Positions 36,521 through 45,772 are shown, numbered from the stretch's first letter. The stretch: 64,000 bases of DNA from Paracoccaceae bacterium (GCA_024742835.1 JANSXS010000010.1:1-64000); one strand, 5' to 3'. Numbers and translations: made by a program. Notes: a model not told the origin generated them from the letters alone.

Positions 36521-37171
36521 CTAGACGAAGGTTCGCGCGTGGGCGCGGTCCGGCGCATCAAGATGCGGCGTCGCGTTGAAACCGCCCAGCATCAGCGCGC
36601 CATGGACATGGTGCAAACGGTGCATCGAACTGTTGAGGATTTGCAGCATCAGCTTTGCCATGCCCGGATCGTCAAGCCCCAGCGCATGGCGGATCGCCAT
36701 GCCGATCACGCCGCCCGATGTCACCACAAGACTGCGCCCAGGCAGCGCCGTTATATCGTCAATCGCCGAGGTGACGCGCGCGGCAAAGGCATCATAGGGT
36801 TCGGGACAGCCCATCAGACGGCCCGTCGCCCAATAGGTGATCACCTGCGGCAGATGGGCGGCGAACTCTGTGGCGTCGCGCGGCGCGGGGATACCATGCT
36901 CTGTGCGCATCGCACCGGCAAGGGCAAAATAGCTCAACTCGTCAAGGCGCGGATCGAGGGTTGTGATCTCGAACCCCATGGCGCGGGCCGTCTCCTGCTG
37001 TCGGGTAAGGCTGCCGGTGATCACCCGGTCAAAACGCAGGTCCAGATCGCGCAGATGCGACCCGAGCCAGCCGGCCTGAATATGGCCAAGCGTGGACAGC
37101 TTGTCATAGCTGGCATCATCGGTCGCATGGCTCATGGCCTGACCGTGACGGACAAGAACGATTTCTGACAA
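36521..37171 (-). CDS. Histidine phosphatase family protein
   Basis: A 216-residue phosphoglycerate-mutase-like phosphatase. The catalytic RHG motif is in VLVRHGQAMSH at residue about 8, and SLVVTSGGVIGM carries the second half of the active site, although the usual second His is replaced by a Ser-Gly context. The start is TTG 37171, supported by GGAG at 37178-37181 with 6 nt spacing; no ATG fits. The substrate is unknown. The saccharopine pair follows on the same strand. Confidence 0.87.
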   Translation of the reverse strand: MSEIVLVRHGQAMSHATDDASYDKLSTLGHIQAGWLGSHLRDLDLRFDRVITGSLTRQQETARAMGFEITTLDPRLDELSYFALAGAMRTEHGIPAPRDATEFAAHLPQVITYWATGRLMGCPEPYDAFAARVTSAIDDITALPGRSLVVTSGGVIGMAIRHALGLDDPGMAKLMLQILNSSMHRLHHVHGALMLGGFNATPHLDAPDRAHARTFV

Positions 37172-37332
37172 GGCGTGCTCCGGCGGTTGGGAAACAGGAT
37201 CTGGGCAGCACGTTAAAGTGTTTCTTCCGCCACAAAAAGCCGTATCGCCGAGGATCTCCGCATGGGCAACGGGCCGGGTTCGGAATGTGTCGCGGTTTGC
37301 CGCTCGACCCTTTTGACGTTGGAGCAAACGGA

Positions 37333-37491
37333 TTGCCAAGACTCGCAGAGCGAAAGGCTTGCGGATGGTGCGGCCTTTGCGCGGATGTCTGTTCGTTCGG
37401 CGCGATCCGCTTTACCCCGCAGGTGTTGTCCGGCTTGCGCCGAACGCTGCGCTCAGAGCGTGACATGGCCGAGCGGCTGCGCGAACGCTAA
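37333..37491 (+). CDS. Very small 4Fe-4S ferredoxin-like protein
   Basis: A 52-residue ORF starting at TTG 37333 with GGAG at 37321-37324. It carries Cys10-x2-Cys13-x2-Cys16-x3-Cys20 (CGWCGLCADVCSFGAI), the spacing of one 4Fe-4S ferredoxin site; the usual proline after the last cysteine is Ser. The basic C-terminus (LRRTLRSERDMAERLRER) looks helical. An in-frame ATG at 37285 would lengthen it to 68 residues but has no ribosome binding site. It could be a tiny electron carrier or a fragment of a larger ferredoxin. The motif argues against chance. Confidence 0.55.
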   Translation: MPRLAERKACGWCGLCADVCSFGAIRFTPQVLSGLRRTLRSERDMAERLRER

Positions 37492-37630
37492 AGCATGTCG
37501 CGAAAACCCGAAGCACGCCAAGGCACCATGCCTTTGCCGCTGGCCAAGCCACTTGTTTTCCCCGTTCAGAGCCTGTTTGGTGATGATGCAATAAAGAGGG
37601 TGCGCCGACACCCTGAGGGGAAACAAGATC

Positions 37631-37906
37631 ATGACGAAACTTATTGCCATCGCCAACGTCATCGCCTGGGCCGGGTTCTGGGCTTTTGGGTACCTGGCCT
37701 TTACCGCCGCGCCGGACAATAGCGGGCAAATGGTGACCGCCGCGATCCTGGCCGCTACGGGCGGCGGCGTCGGGATGCTGTGTTACTTGCGGCTGGTTCG
37801 TCACAGCGAGGCCACGGGCTATGCCCGTCCCGCCAACCGGGCCGTCCCGTCAGAAGAGGATGGCACCCCCAAGATCTTTCCCGCACCAGATCGCGAAACG
37901 CTCTAG
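37631..37906 (+). CDS. Small membrane protein of unknown function
   Basis: The 91-residue protein has two predicted transmembrane helices (about 3-26 and 35-55) and a hydrophilic C-terminal tail (about 60-91). The N-terminus [24 protein letters not shown] is strongly hydrophobic. GAGGGGAAAC (37615-37624) precedes ATG 37631. I do not recognise the family. It converges on deoD with a shared CTAG at 37903-37906 that provides both stops. Confidence 0.75.
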   Translation: MTKLIAIANVIAWAGFWAFGYLAFTAAPDNSGQMVTAAILAATGGGVGMLCYLRLVRHSEATGYARPANRAVPSEEDGTPKIFPAPDRETL

Positions 37907-38613
37907 ATGTTCGCAAACGCGGCAGTCAGGGCGATCCGCACCATATCCCCGAAACCGCGTTCGCGCGCCGCACCGTCAAGCGCCTCGCCGGTTTGCAGGT
38001 GGTCGGACACGGTCAGCACGGCCAGCGCGCTTACGCCATGGCGCGCGGCCAGCGTATAAAGTTCCGCCGCTTCCATCTCCACGGCCAAGGTACCATGGCG
38101 CACCAATTGGTCGGTCAGGTCGGTACGCTCATCATAGAAAGTATCCGAAGAATAGATGCCGCCCACATGGTGACGGGTACCACTGGCCTTGGCCGCATCG
38201 GCTGCCGCACGCAACAGGCCCCAATCCGCACAAGGGGCAAAGCGCAGCTCGCGCAGGATCGTGGCCGACGGCGTGCTGACCGCACTGGCCGTCTGGGCAA
38301 GGATCACGTCCCGCACCGCGACATGCGGCTGCATCGCCCCGCAAGAGCCGATGCGGATCAGCCGGGTCGCGCCATGATCGCGGATAAGTTCGGTCGCGTA
38401 AATCGACAGCGAGGCCATGCCCATGCCGCTGCCCTGGATCGTGACCGGGTGGCCGTTCCATTGCCCGGTAAAGCCAAGCATCCCGCGCAGCGTGGTCACC
38501 TGCCGGGCACCGTCGAGAAAGGTCTCGGCGGCCCATTTCGCGCGCAGCGGATCACCCGGCATCAGGACCGTGGGCGCAATATCACCCGGCCCGGCGTCAA
38601 TATGCAGGCTCAT
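37903..38613 (-). CDS. deoD: Purine-nucleoside phosphorylase (DeoD type)
   Basis: A 236-residue hexameric-type [47 protein letters not shown] and the purine-binding [22 protein letters not shown]. It reversibly phosphorolyses purine nucleosides to base and ribose-1-phosphate. ATG 38613 overlaps the stop of the upstream GNAT gene (38610-38613). It is the downstream gene of that two-gene unit. Confidence 0.95.
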   Translation of the reverse strand: MSLHIDAGPGDIAPTVLMPGDPLRAKWAAETFLDGARQVTTLRGMLGFTGQWNGHPVTIQGSGMGMASLSIYATELIRDHGATRLIRIGSCGAMQPHVAVRDVILAQTASAVSTPSATILRELRFAPCADWGLLRAAADAAKASGTRHHVGGIYSSDTFYDERTDLTDQLVRHGTLAVEMEAAELYTLAARHGVSALAVLTVSDHLQTGEALDGAARERGFGDMVRIALTAAFANI

Positions 38614-39053
38614 GGCCGGACATACTTTATGAACGGCGTGACCTGGCCGATGCGATCATAAAGCTGGCGGGCGGTGTGGTTGAAATCCTGCGTTGTCCAA
38701 TACACGTAGGGTCGGCCATCGGCATCGGCGGCGGCATACACCGCCTCGATCAGCGCGCGCCCCGCACCGGTTCCGCGCGCGTCGGGCACGACGTAAAGAT
38801 CCTGAAGGTAACAGACCTGTTCCTCGCGCCAGTTATGGGCATGATACAGATAATGCACGAGGCCGATGGGCCGGTCGTCGGCAAACGCGATCAGCCCGTG
38901 CTGGTCGGTATGAACCGGTGAGCAAAGCCGCGCGAAAGTGGTGTCATAAACCCGGTCTGGCACGGTGGTTTCGTAGAAATCCAGATAGGCGCGCCAAAGC
39001 TCTGTCCAGTCGGGTTTGTCACGCGCATTCAGCGGCCGGATTTTAAGCGTCAT
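38610..39053 (-). CDS. GNAT family N-acetyltransferase
   Basis: The 147-residue protein has the GNAT acetyl-CoA loop [27 protein letters not shown] and a typical C-terminal [15 protein letters not shown] 39053 is chosen because AAGGAT lies about 9 nt upstream; the open frame continues another 38 codons without homology. The acetyl acceptor is unknown. It precedes deoD with an ATGA overlap. Confidence 0.92.
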   Translation of the reverse strand: MTLKIRPLNARDKPDWTELWRAYLDFYETTVPDRVYDTTFARLCSPVHTDQHGLIAFADDRPIGLVHYLYHAHNWREEQVCYLQDLYVVPDARGTGAGRALIEAVYAAADADGRPYVYWTTQDFNHTARQLYDRIGQVTPFIKYVRP

Positions 39054-39221
39054 CGGTTTTGATCCTTCGGGCGGGGCCACGTTGATGGGTACAATCTGCG
39101 TCGAACGTGGCAAAGTGACCAGCGTTTTTCCGCTTATCCGATTGTAATGCAGGGCATGGCGGGCCACGTCGAGTCTCGGACGGGCCGCGTGCCCAGACGG
39201 AAATCACGGAGGATACCCCGA

Positions 39222-39668
39222 ATGACCATCAAACCCATCATCACCGCAACGCTGATATCGGCGTTGGCTCTGGCCACACCCTTGGCGGCGCAAACCACCA
39301 GCGACCAAGGCTCTGACACAAACGCCAAGAACCTGTCACAGATCCAGCCGACACCGGACCTGACCGCCGACCAAGTGACAGAGGCGCAGGTTTCGGCCTT
39401 TGTCGATGCGCTGATGGCGATCGAGCGTGTGCGCGTCACCTACATGCCCCAGATCGAGGCAACAGCGGATGACGATGCGCGCGGTGCCCTGATCGACGAG
39501 GCCAACGCCGCCGTTGTGACAGCCATCGACGATGTCGAAAACATGAGCGTGCCGGATTACATGGCCATCGACAAGGCCGCTCAGGAAGATGAGGCTCTGA
39601 ACGGCCGCATCATGGCCCAGATCCAGGAATTGCAGGACGGCGCGGGCGACGAGACGACGACCCAATAA
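39222..39668 (+). CDS. DUF4168 domain-containing secreted protein
   Basis: The 148-residue protein has a signal peptide (about 1-24, ending PLAAQ) and a DUF4168-like helical domain (QVSAFVDALMAIERVRVTYMPQIEA, VPDYMAIDKAAQEDEALNGRIMAQI). The family is of unknown function and periplasmic or surface-associated. CACGGAGGA at 39207-39215 precedes ATG 39222. It converges on the ecm gene. Confidence 0.87.
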   Translation: MTIKPIITATLISALALATPLAAQTTSDQGSDTNAKNLSQIQPTPDLTADQVTEAQVSAFVDALMAIERVRVTYMPQIEATADDDARGALIDEANAAVVTAIDDVENMSVPDYMAIDKAAQEDEALNGRIMAQIQELQDGAGDETTTQ

Positions 39669-39677
39669 GCGCGCACA

Positions 39678-39709
39678 CTGTCGCGGCGGCGATCACTCTG
39701 CCGCGACAG
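39678..39709. terminator. Hairpin between DUF4168 and ecm (possible bidirectional terminator)
   Basis: CTGTCGCGGC (39678-39687) pairs perfectly with GCCGCGACAG (39700-39709) across a 12-nt loop. It covers the convergent 3' ends and the last codons of ecm. There is no T tract, so the termination role is tentative. Confidence 0.45.
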
Positions 39710-41672
39710 CCTTGGGATCGGCAAGCGCCACGATATCCATCATGATCGTGTTCAACTCGAAATCTTTCGGGGTATAGACCCGTGCTACGCCCATCTCCAA
39801 CAGGCGCTGTGCGTCCTCGTCGGGAATGATGCCGCCCACGATCAGCGGCACATCCGCCAGCCCGGCGTTGCGCATCCGCTCCAGCAGATCTTCAACCAGC
39901 GGCATGTGAGATCCCGACAGGATCGACAGGCCGATGACATGCGCCTCGTCTTCGAGCGCGGCTTTCACGATCTCTTCTGGCGTCAGGCGAATCCCCTCAT
40001 AGGCGATCTCCATGCCGCAATCGCGCGCGCGGAAGGCGATCTGCTCCGCCCCGTTGGAATGCCCGTCAAGGCCCGGCTTGCCCATCAGGAATTTCAGGCG
40101 GCGTCCCAGACGGGTCGAAACTGCGTCGACCGCGTCCCGAATCTCGTCCAGACCTTCGGTTTTGTTGGACGGGCTGCCCGAGACGCCAGTGGGGCCACGA
40201 TACTCGCCATGCACGGCGCGCATCTGTTCGGCCCATTCCCCGGTCGTGACACCCGCCTTGGCCGCCGCGATGGAGGCGGGCATGATGTTCTGACCCATCG
40301 CCGCCGCCTCGCGCAGGGCCCCAAGCGCGGCCTTGACCGCGTCCGCGTCGCGCGTCGCGCGCCACTCGTTCAGGCGATTGATCTGCTCTGCCTCGACCGC
40401 GGGGTCGACGCGCATGATGCCGCCATCCTCGGATTGCAGCGGGCTGGGTTCTGTCGTAGTGTACTTGTTCACACCCACAACCACGGTTTCGCCCGCCTCG
40501 ATCCGGCCTAGCCGGTCGGCATTGGAATCGACAAGACGCGATTTCATGTATTCGATCGCCCCGATGGCGCCGCCCATGCTGTCAAGCGTCGCAAGCTCGT
40601 GCCGCGCGCCGTCCTTTAGTTCTTCGACCTTGGCATCCACCGCCGGGTTGTCCTCGAACAGGTCGTCGAATTCCAAAAGGTCGGTTTCATAAGCGAGGAT
40701 CTGCTGCATCCGCATCGACCATTGCTGATCCCACGGGCGTGGCAGGCCAAGTGCCTCGTTCCACGCCGGAAGCTGTACCGCGCGGGCACGGGCCTTTTTG
40801 GACAGGGTCACGGCCAGCATCTCGATCAGGATGCGGTAGACGTTGTTTTCCGGCTGCTGCTCGGTCAGGCCAAGCGAATTGACCTGCACGCCGTAGCGGA
40901 AGCGGCGGAACTTTGGGTTCTCGACGCCGTAGCGTTCAACCAGAATTTCATCCCATAGATCGACAAAAGCGCGCATCTTGCACATCTCTGTCACAAATCG
41001 GATGCCCGCATTCACGAAAAAGGAAATGCGCCCACACAGCGCCTCGAAATCCTCTGCCGGCACGCGCGGTTTCAGCTCGTCGAGCACCGCGCAGGCCGTG
41101 GCCAGCGCAAAGGCCAGTTCCTGCTGAGGTGTCGCGCCCGCCTCTTGCAGGTGGTAGGAACACACGTTCATCGGGTTCCATTTGGGGATGTGGGTGTAGC
41201 AATATTCGGCCACGTCCCCAATCATCTTGAGGCTGGGTTTCGGCGGACATATATATGTGCCGCGTGACAGATATTCCTTGATGAGGTCGTTCTGGACCGT
41301 CCCCTGTAGCTCGCTGACGTCGGCACCCTGTTCCTCTGCCACGGCCACGTAAAGCGCCAGAAGCCACGGCGCGGTGGCGTTGATCGTCATCGAGGTGTTC
41401 ATCTGATCCAGTGGGATCTCGTCAAAGAGCGTGCGCATGTCGCCCAGATGGCAGACCGGCACGCCGACCTTGCCGACCTCGCCCTTGCTGAGGATATGGT
41501 CGCTATCATACCCCGTCTGGGTGGGCAGATCGAACGCCACCGAAAGGCCGGTTTGCCCCTTGGACAGATTGGACCGATAAAGCGCGTTGGATGCCTTGGC
41601 GGTGGAATGGCCCGCATAGGTGCGGATCAGCCAGGGACGATCCCTGTTTTGCTTTTGCTGCGTTTGCGACAT
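39693..41672 (-). CDS. ecm: (2R)-ethylmalonyl-CoA mutase
   Basis: A 659-residue coenzyme B12-dependent mutase with both the large catalytic domain (about 1-520: RTYAGHSTAKASNALYRSNL, GLSVAFDLPTQTGYDSDH, TSMTINATA) and the C-terminal B12 domain (KPGLDGHSNGAEQIAF with DxHxxG, SILSGSH, IVGGIIPDED). The single-chain architecture and N-terminus match ethylmalonyl-CoA mutase (MeaA), which converts ethylmalonyl-CoA to methylsuccinyl-CoA. ATG 41672 (MSQTQQKQ) is chosen; an open frame extends upstream. It is near ccr, the preceding enzyme of the ethylmalonyl-CoA pathway. Confidence 0.95.
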   Translation of the reverse strand: MSQTQQKQNRDRPWLIRTYAGHSTAKASNALYRSNLSKGQTGLSVAFDLPTQTGYDSDHILSKGEVGKVGVPVCHLGDMRTLFDEIPLDQMNTSMTINATAPWLLALYVAVAEEQGADVSELQGTVQNDLIKEYLSRGTYICPPKPSLKMIGDVAEYCYTHIPKWNPMNVCSYHLQEAGATPQQELAFALATACAVLDELKPRVPAEDFEALCGRISFFVNAGIRFVTEMCKMRAFVDLWDEILVERYGVENPKFRRFRYGVQVNSLGLTEQQPENNVYRILIEMLAVTLSKKARARAVQLPAWNEALGLPRPWDQQWSMRMQQILAYETDLLEFDDLFEDNPAVDAKVEELKDGARHELATLDSMGGAIGAIEYMKSRLVDSNADRLGRIEAGETVVVGVNKYTTTEPSPLQSEDGGIMRVDPAVEAEQINRLNEWRATRDADAVKAALGALREAAAMGQNIMPASIAAAKAGVTTGEWAEQMRAVHGEYRGPTGVSGSPSNKTEGLDEIRDAVDAVSTRLGRRLKFLMGKPGLDGHSNGAEQIAFRARDCGMEIAYEGIRLTPEEIVKAALEDEAHVIGLSILSGSHMPLVEDLLERMRNAGLADVPLIVGGIIPDEDAQRLLEMGVARVYTPKDFELNTIMMDIVALADPKAVAAE

Positions 41673-41809
41673 CGGGCGGCCTCGTGAATCAGTTTGCGCA
41701 ATTTTCTTACGTTGTGAGATATGTAACGGTAACAAAGTGGCGCTGTCAATTCGCTGCGTCGCGGCATCAGCCCATTTCCCAATCCTGCAAAACAAGCTAG
41801 GTCAGATCC

Positions 41810-43180
41810 ATGGGACGCGTTGTGGAAATGCCCGTCTGGGCACTGATCCTGCTTGTGGCATTCGCGGCCGTCACATTTGCATCGCATTTTCTGTTCCCCT
41901 CCGTGCGCTGGTTCTTTCGCAAGCGGATGGAACGCGCGGTGGCAAAGCTGAACACCAGGCTGGAACGCCCCATTCAGCCTTTCAAGCTGGCGCGGCGCTA
42001 TGACATGATCCAGCGGCTGATCTATGACCCCGAGGTCAGCCTTGCCATCGGCGAATATGCCCGCAAGCACGGCGTGCCGGAAAACGTGGCCTTTGAACAG
42101 GCGCGCCGATACGCCCGCGAGATCGTGCCCAGCTTTTCGGCCACCGCTTATTTTACCGTTGCGATCCGCTTTGCCAAATACCTGACCCTTGCGCTATACC
42201 ATGTCCGGCTGAACCGCTTTCACGACCGGCATATCGGCGATATCGACCCCGACGCGACGGTGATCTTCGTGATGAACCATCGCTCGAACATGGATTACGT
42301 ACTGGTGACTTGGCTGGCGGCAGAGAATTCCGCGCTTAGCTATGCGGTCGGCGAATGGGCGCGGGTCTGGCCGCTGAGCCGGTTGATCAAGGCCATGGGC
42401 GCCTTCTTCATTCGCCGCCGGTCGCGCAACGCGCTCTATCGTCGGGTGCTGGCGCGCTATGTCGGGCTGGCCACCGATGGTGGCGTGACACAGGCGCTTT
42501 ATCCCGAGGGCGGTCTTAGCCTTGATGGCAAGCTGGCAGAGCCAAAGCACGGCCTGTTGAAATACATCGTAGAGGAACGCACCCCAGGCAAACGCGACGT
42601 GGTGTTTGTACCCGTCGCGGTCAATTACGACCGGGTGTTCGAGGACCGTATCCTTTTGGCGGCAGGTCAGTCCGGCGAACGGCGGTTCCGGGCGCGGATC
42701 AGCCTTGTTGCGCTTTTCGTGCTGAGGCAGTTTTGGTTTTGGGTGACGCGGCGGTATCGGCGGCATGGCTATGCCGCCGCCAGCTTTGGCGCGCCCGTGT
42801 CGCTTGCCGAATTTGAACGAGCCACCCCCGGCGCAAGCGTGGAGGCGCTCGCCCATCTGTTGATGAAGCGGATCGGACAAGAAGTGCCGGTCCTGCCCGT
42901 TCCATTACTGGCGCGCGCCCTGTTGACCGCAGACACACCGCTAAGCGGCAAGGCGCTGGAAGAACGGGTCAAAGAGATACGCCGGGACATGGCGATCGGG
43001 CACCCTGTGCTGTCACAGGATGATCTGACAGAGATACTGCCCGAAGCCTTGCGAATCCTTGAAAAGCGTGGGCTGGTGGTTTCAGGCCCGTCCGGCTATG
43101 CGCCTGTGGTCTCTGAACGGCCCTTGCTGGAATATTATGCCAACTCAATCGGGCAGTTATTCTGCGACAGCAAAATCTGA
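41810..43180 (+). CDS. PlsB-like glycerol-3-phosphate acyltransferase
   Basis: The 456-residue protein has one N-terminal membrane helix (about 8-28) and a PlsC/PlsB acyltransferase domain with NHRSNMDY (H-x4-D) near residue 157, GAFFIRRRSRNALYRRV and YPEGGLSLDGKL. The order and length resemble PlsB rather than the short PlsC. It would acylate glycerol-3-phosphate in membrane lipid synthesis. It is divergent from ecm with about 140 bp between starts, and upstream of ccr in the same direction with 139 bp between. Confidence 0.87.
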   Translation: MGRVVEMPVWALILLVAFAAVTFASHFLFPSVRWFFRKRMERAVAKLNTRLERPIQPFKLARRYDMIQRLIYDPEVSLAIGEYARKHGVPENVAFEQARRYAREIVPSFSATAYFTVAIRFAKYLTLALYHVRLNRFHDRHIGDIDPDATVIFVMNHRSNMDYVLVTWLAAENSALSYAVGEWARVWPLSRLIKAMGAFFIRRRSRNALYRRVLARYVGLATDGGVTQALYPEGGLSLDGKLAEPKHGLLKYIVEERTPGKRDVVFVPVAVNYDRVFEDRILLAAGQSGERRFRARISLVALFVLRQFWFWVTRRYRRHGYAAASFGAPVSLAEFERATPGASVEALAHLLMKRIGQEVPVLPVPLLARALLTADTPLSGKALEERVKEIRRDMAIGHPVLSQDDLTEILPEALRILEKRGLVVSGPSGYAPVVSERPLLEYYANSIGQLFCDSKI

Positions 43181-43319
43181 GCGGTCTTTTGCTGCGATTG
43201 CGCGGTTATAAAGTTTCAAAACTGTACCGCAAGGCATTGCATTGTTGCGCAGCCATATGTATTCCATTTTCGACCGGCCGCGCCTCTGCGTTGCGGCGAA
43301 CTTGTGACAGGAGGCCCAG

Positions 43320-44606
43320 ATGGCTCTGGATACCGACACCGGCATCGCACCCTACGACGCACCGAAAAAGGATCTTTACGAGGTGGGAGAAATTCCCCCG
43401 CTCGGCCATGTTCCTGAAAAGATGTATGGCTGGATTCTGCGACAGGAGCGCCACGGCGACCCCACACAGGCGCTTGAAGTCGAGGTTGTGGATACCCCCA
43501 AGCTTGATAGCAATGATGTGCTGGTGCTCGTCATGGCAGCCGGGGTGAATTACAACGGTGTCTGGGCCTGTCTGGGCAAACCCGGCTCGGTGTTTCAGCA
43601 GCACAAGGCGGATTATGCCATCATCGGATCGGATGCTGCCGGGGTCGTCTGGGCCGTCGGAGACAAGGTCAAGCGCTGGAAAGTGGGCGACGAGGTGGTC
43701 GTTCATTGCAATCAGGACGATGGCGACGACGAGGAATGCAACGGCGGTGATCCGATGCTGTCACCCAGTCAGCGGATCTGGGGCTACGAGACGCCGGATG
43801 GCTCTTTCGCGCAGTTCACCCGCGTCCAATCGCAACAGCTCATGCCCCGCCCGAAACATCTGACATGGGAGGAAAGCGCCTGCTACACGCTGACGCTGGC
43901 CACCGCCTACAGGATGCTGTTCGGGCACGAGCCACATGATCTCAAGCCCGGTCAAAACGTGCTTGTCTGGGGGGCGTCCGGGGGGCTTGGGTCTTTTGCG
44001 ATCCAGTTGATCAACACGGCAGGCGCCAATGCGATCGGTGTGATCTCTGACGAGGACAAGCGCGATTTCGTGATGAGCCTGGGGGCCAAGGGTGTCATCA
44101 ACCGCAAGGATTTCAATTGCTGGGGGCGCCTGCCCGAGGTTGGCACCGAAGAGTACAAGGCGTGGTTCGCCGAAGTGCGCAAGTTCGGCAAGGCGATCTG
44201 GGACATCACTGGCAAGGGCGTGAATGTCGACATGGTGTTCGAACATCCCGGCGAAGCGACCTTTCCGGTATCAACCTTCGTGGTCAAACGCGGTGGCATG
44301 GTCGTGATTTGCGCGGGCACCACGGGCTATAACTGCACCTTTGACGTGCGCCATATGTGGAGCCACCAGAAACGGCTTCAGGGCTCGCATTTCGCCCATC
44401 TTAAGCAGGCGGCGGCGGCCAACAAGCTGATGCTTGACCGGCGTATAGATCCCTGCATGTCAGAGGTGTTCCCCTGGGCCGAAATCCCGCAGGCGCATAT
44501 GAAGATGCTACACAACGAACACAAGCCGGGCAATATGGCGGTGCTTGTGCAAGCCCCGCGCACCGGGCTTCGCACCGTCGAAGACGTGCTGGACGCAAGA
44601 CCGTAA
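43320..44606 (+). CDS. ccr: Crotonyl-CoA carboxylase/reductase
   Basis: A 428-residue medium-chain dehydrogenase family enzyme that reductively carboxylates crotonyl-CoA to (2S)-ethylmalonyl-CoA with NADPH, the key step of the ethylmalonyl-CoA pathway. Signatures are ALEVEVVDTPKLDSNDVLVLVMAAGVNYNGVWA, GSDAAGVVWAVG, the Rossmann WGASGGLGSFAIQL and GTTGYNCTFDVRHMW. GGAGG (43310-43314) precedes ATG 43320. A strong terminator follows at 44632-44672. With ecm it allows acetyl-CoA assimilation without isocitrate lyase. Confidence 0.97.
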   Translation: MALDTDTGIAPYDAPKKDLYEVGEIPPLGHVPEKMYGWILRQERHGDPTQALEVEVVDTPKLDSNDVLVLVMAAGVNYNGVWACLGKPGSVFQQHKADYAIIGSDAAGVVWAVGDKVKRWKVGDEVVVHCNQDDGDDEECNGGDPMLSPSQRIWGYETPDGSFAQFTRVQSQQLMPRPKHLTWEESACYTLTLATAYRMLFGHEPHDLKPGQNVLVWGASGGLGSFAIQLINTAGANAIGVISDEDKRDFVMSLGAKGVINRKDFNCWGRLPEVGTEEYKAWFAEVRKFGKAIWDITGKGVNVDMVFEHPGEATFPVSTFVVKRGGMVVICAGTTGYNCTFDVRHMWSHQKRLQGSHFAHLKQAAAANKLMLDRRIDPCMSEVFPWAEIPQAHMKMLHNEHKPGNMAVLVQAPRTGLRTVEDVLDARP

Positions 44607-44631
44607 CCAGCAACCCGACCTGCAAAGGTGA

Positions 44632-44672
44632 AACGGCCCGCCATCCGCGTTGCGTGAATGGCGGGCCGTTTG
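44632..44672 (+). terminator. Rho-independent terminator of ccr
   Basis: A perfect 14-bp stem (AAACGGCCCGCCAT at 44632-44645 with ATGGCGGGCCGTTT at 44659-44672) and 13-nt loop ends in TTT. It lies 26 bp after the ccr stop. Confidence 0.9.
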
Positions 44673-44822
44673 CATTCTGAGGTGCGCAGATTGCCTTTCA
44701 AAGACTTGTGCAAGACCGTCATCGCCAGATTTGGGGAGTAAAAATGCGCGAGTTCAGCCAAAAAGTGAATCGTGCTAAGGTTGTGTTAATAGTTTGTTAA
44801 CCGTTTTGGCTGGAGGCTAGTC

Positions 44823-45032
44823 ATGCAAAATGAATGGATACTCGACGTTCTGACCGACCTGAGGACATTCGCGCATCAGAACGGCCTGGGGGCCTTGGCC
44901 GAACATCTTGACGATACGCGATTGATTGCCGCGGCGGAGTTGGCGTTGAAGGACAGGGATTCTTCGCCTCATGAATGCGTATCCGCGGTCACCCTTGGAC
45001 AGGCTTCTGGAGGAGCTGGAACACGCGCCTGA
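44823..45032 (+). CDS. Small conserved protein preceding luxR
   Basis: A 69-residue ORF, N-terminus MQNEWILDVLTDLRTFAHQNG, with a good ribosome binding site (GGAGG at 44812-44816). Its last 62 nt overlap the start of luxR in another frame, so it probably couples translation of the regulator. The first 45 residues look like a folded helical domain and the tail is read through luxR. I recall similar small proteins next to LuxR genes in Rhodobacteraceae, but no function is known. An 8-bp inverted repeat flanks the promoter region (AGCCAAAA 44757-44764, TTTTGGCT 44804-44811). Confidence 0.7.
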   Translation: MQNEWILDVLTDLRTFAHQNGLGALAEHLDDTRLIAAAELALKDRDSSPHECVSAVTLGQASGGAGTRA

Positions 45033-45696
45033 CGTCGCGGCCATGCAAGCCACAAGCGAAAGGCTGCGCGATCATTTCCGCGTCGCTCACCTTGTCTATC
45101 ACTGGGTCAGCGCGGCAGGCGATCAATATGGCTGTGGCACCTATGATCCGGTCTGGGTCGAACATTACCTCGAACGCGACTACCTACGCATCGACCCTGT
45201 GATCCGGGGATGTTACCAACGGTTTCACCCTGTCGACTGGAAAACGCTCGACTGGTCCGGCAAGGCGGCGCGCGCCTTTCTCAAGGATGCGCTTTTACAT
45301 GGTCTGGGCAATCAGGGGTATTCGGTGCCCTTGCGTGGCCCGAACGGACAATTCGCGCTTTTCACCGTCAACCACCGCTGCGACGATCACGCCTGGCGGG
45401 TCTTTATCGAAACCAACCGCCGCGACATGATCCTGTGCGCGCATTACTTCAACGAAAAAGCCCTTGAATTCGAGCCGGACCGCGCCCCCGCCCCGTCAAG
45501 GCAACTCTCCCCGCGCGAGGTGGATGCGCTGACGCTTCTGGCGCTTGGATATGGTCGCGCGCAAGTCGCCGACACGCTGTCGATCTCAGAGCATACATTG
45601 CGCGTCTATATAGAAAGCGCGCGGTTCAAACTGGGTGCGGTCAACACCGTGCAAGCCGTCTCGAAGGCCATCAGCCAGGGGTTGATCGTGATCTGA
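44971..45696 (+). CDS. LuxR family autoinducer-binding transcriptional regulator
   Basis: A 241-residue LuxR-type regulator with an N-terminal autoinducer-binding domain (about 10-160, including AHLVYHWVSAAGDQYG and TYDPVWVEHYLERDYLRIDPV) and a C-terminal helix-turn-helix (about 175-240: LSPREVDALTLLALGYGRAQVA, SISEHTLRVYIESA). It senses an acyl-homoserine lactone and activates or represses its targets. It is followed by luxI after 79 bp. ATG 44971 follows GGACAGGGA at 44951-44959. Confidence 0.93.
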   Translation: MNAYPRSPLDRLLEELEHAPDVAAMQATSERLRDHFRVAHLVYHWVSAAGDQYGCGTYDPVWVEHYLERDYLRIDPVIRGCYQRFHPVDWKTLDWSGKAARAFLKDALLHGLGNQGYSVPLRGPNGQFALFTVNHRCDDHAWRVFIETNRRDMILCAHYFNEKALEFEPDRAPAPSRQLSPREVDALTLLALGYGRAQVADTLSISEHTLRVYIESARFKLGAVNTVQAVSKAISQGLIVI

Positions 45697-45744
45697 CGCA
45701 ACGCGCGTTGATCTGAATGCCGGTTAACCACCCCGTAACACTTT

Positions 45745-45772
45745 CGTTCCCGAGCACCGCACCAAGGGAACG
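45745..45772 (+). promoter_or_regulatory. Hairpin that could mask the luxI ribosome binding site
   Basis: CGTTCCC (45745-45751) can pair with GGGAACG (45766-45772), which contains the Shine-Dalgarno AAGGGAA just before ATG 45776. The loop is 14 nt. Pairing would block initiation, so luxI translation may be regulated. Confidence 0.4.

Noticed and set aside
37262..37594. A 110-residue plus-strand ORF over the 4Fe-4S gene
   Set aside because: It is out of frame with the ferredoxin motif, has low complexity, and lacks a ribosome binding site.
43181..43319. tRNA or small RNA in the plsB-ccr gap
   Set aside because: No cloverleaf or conserved element; only a possible regulatory motif.
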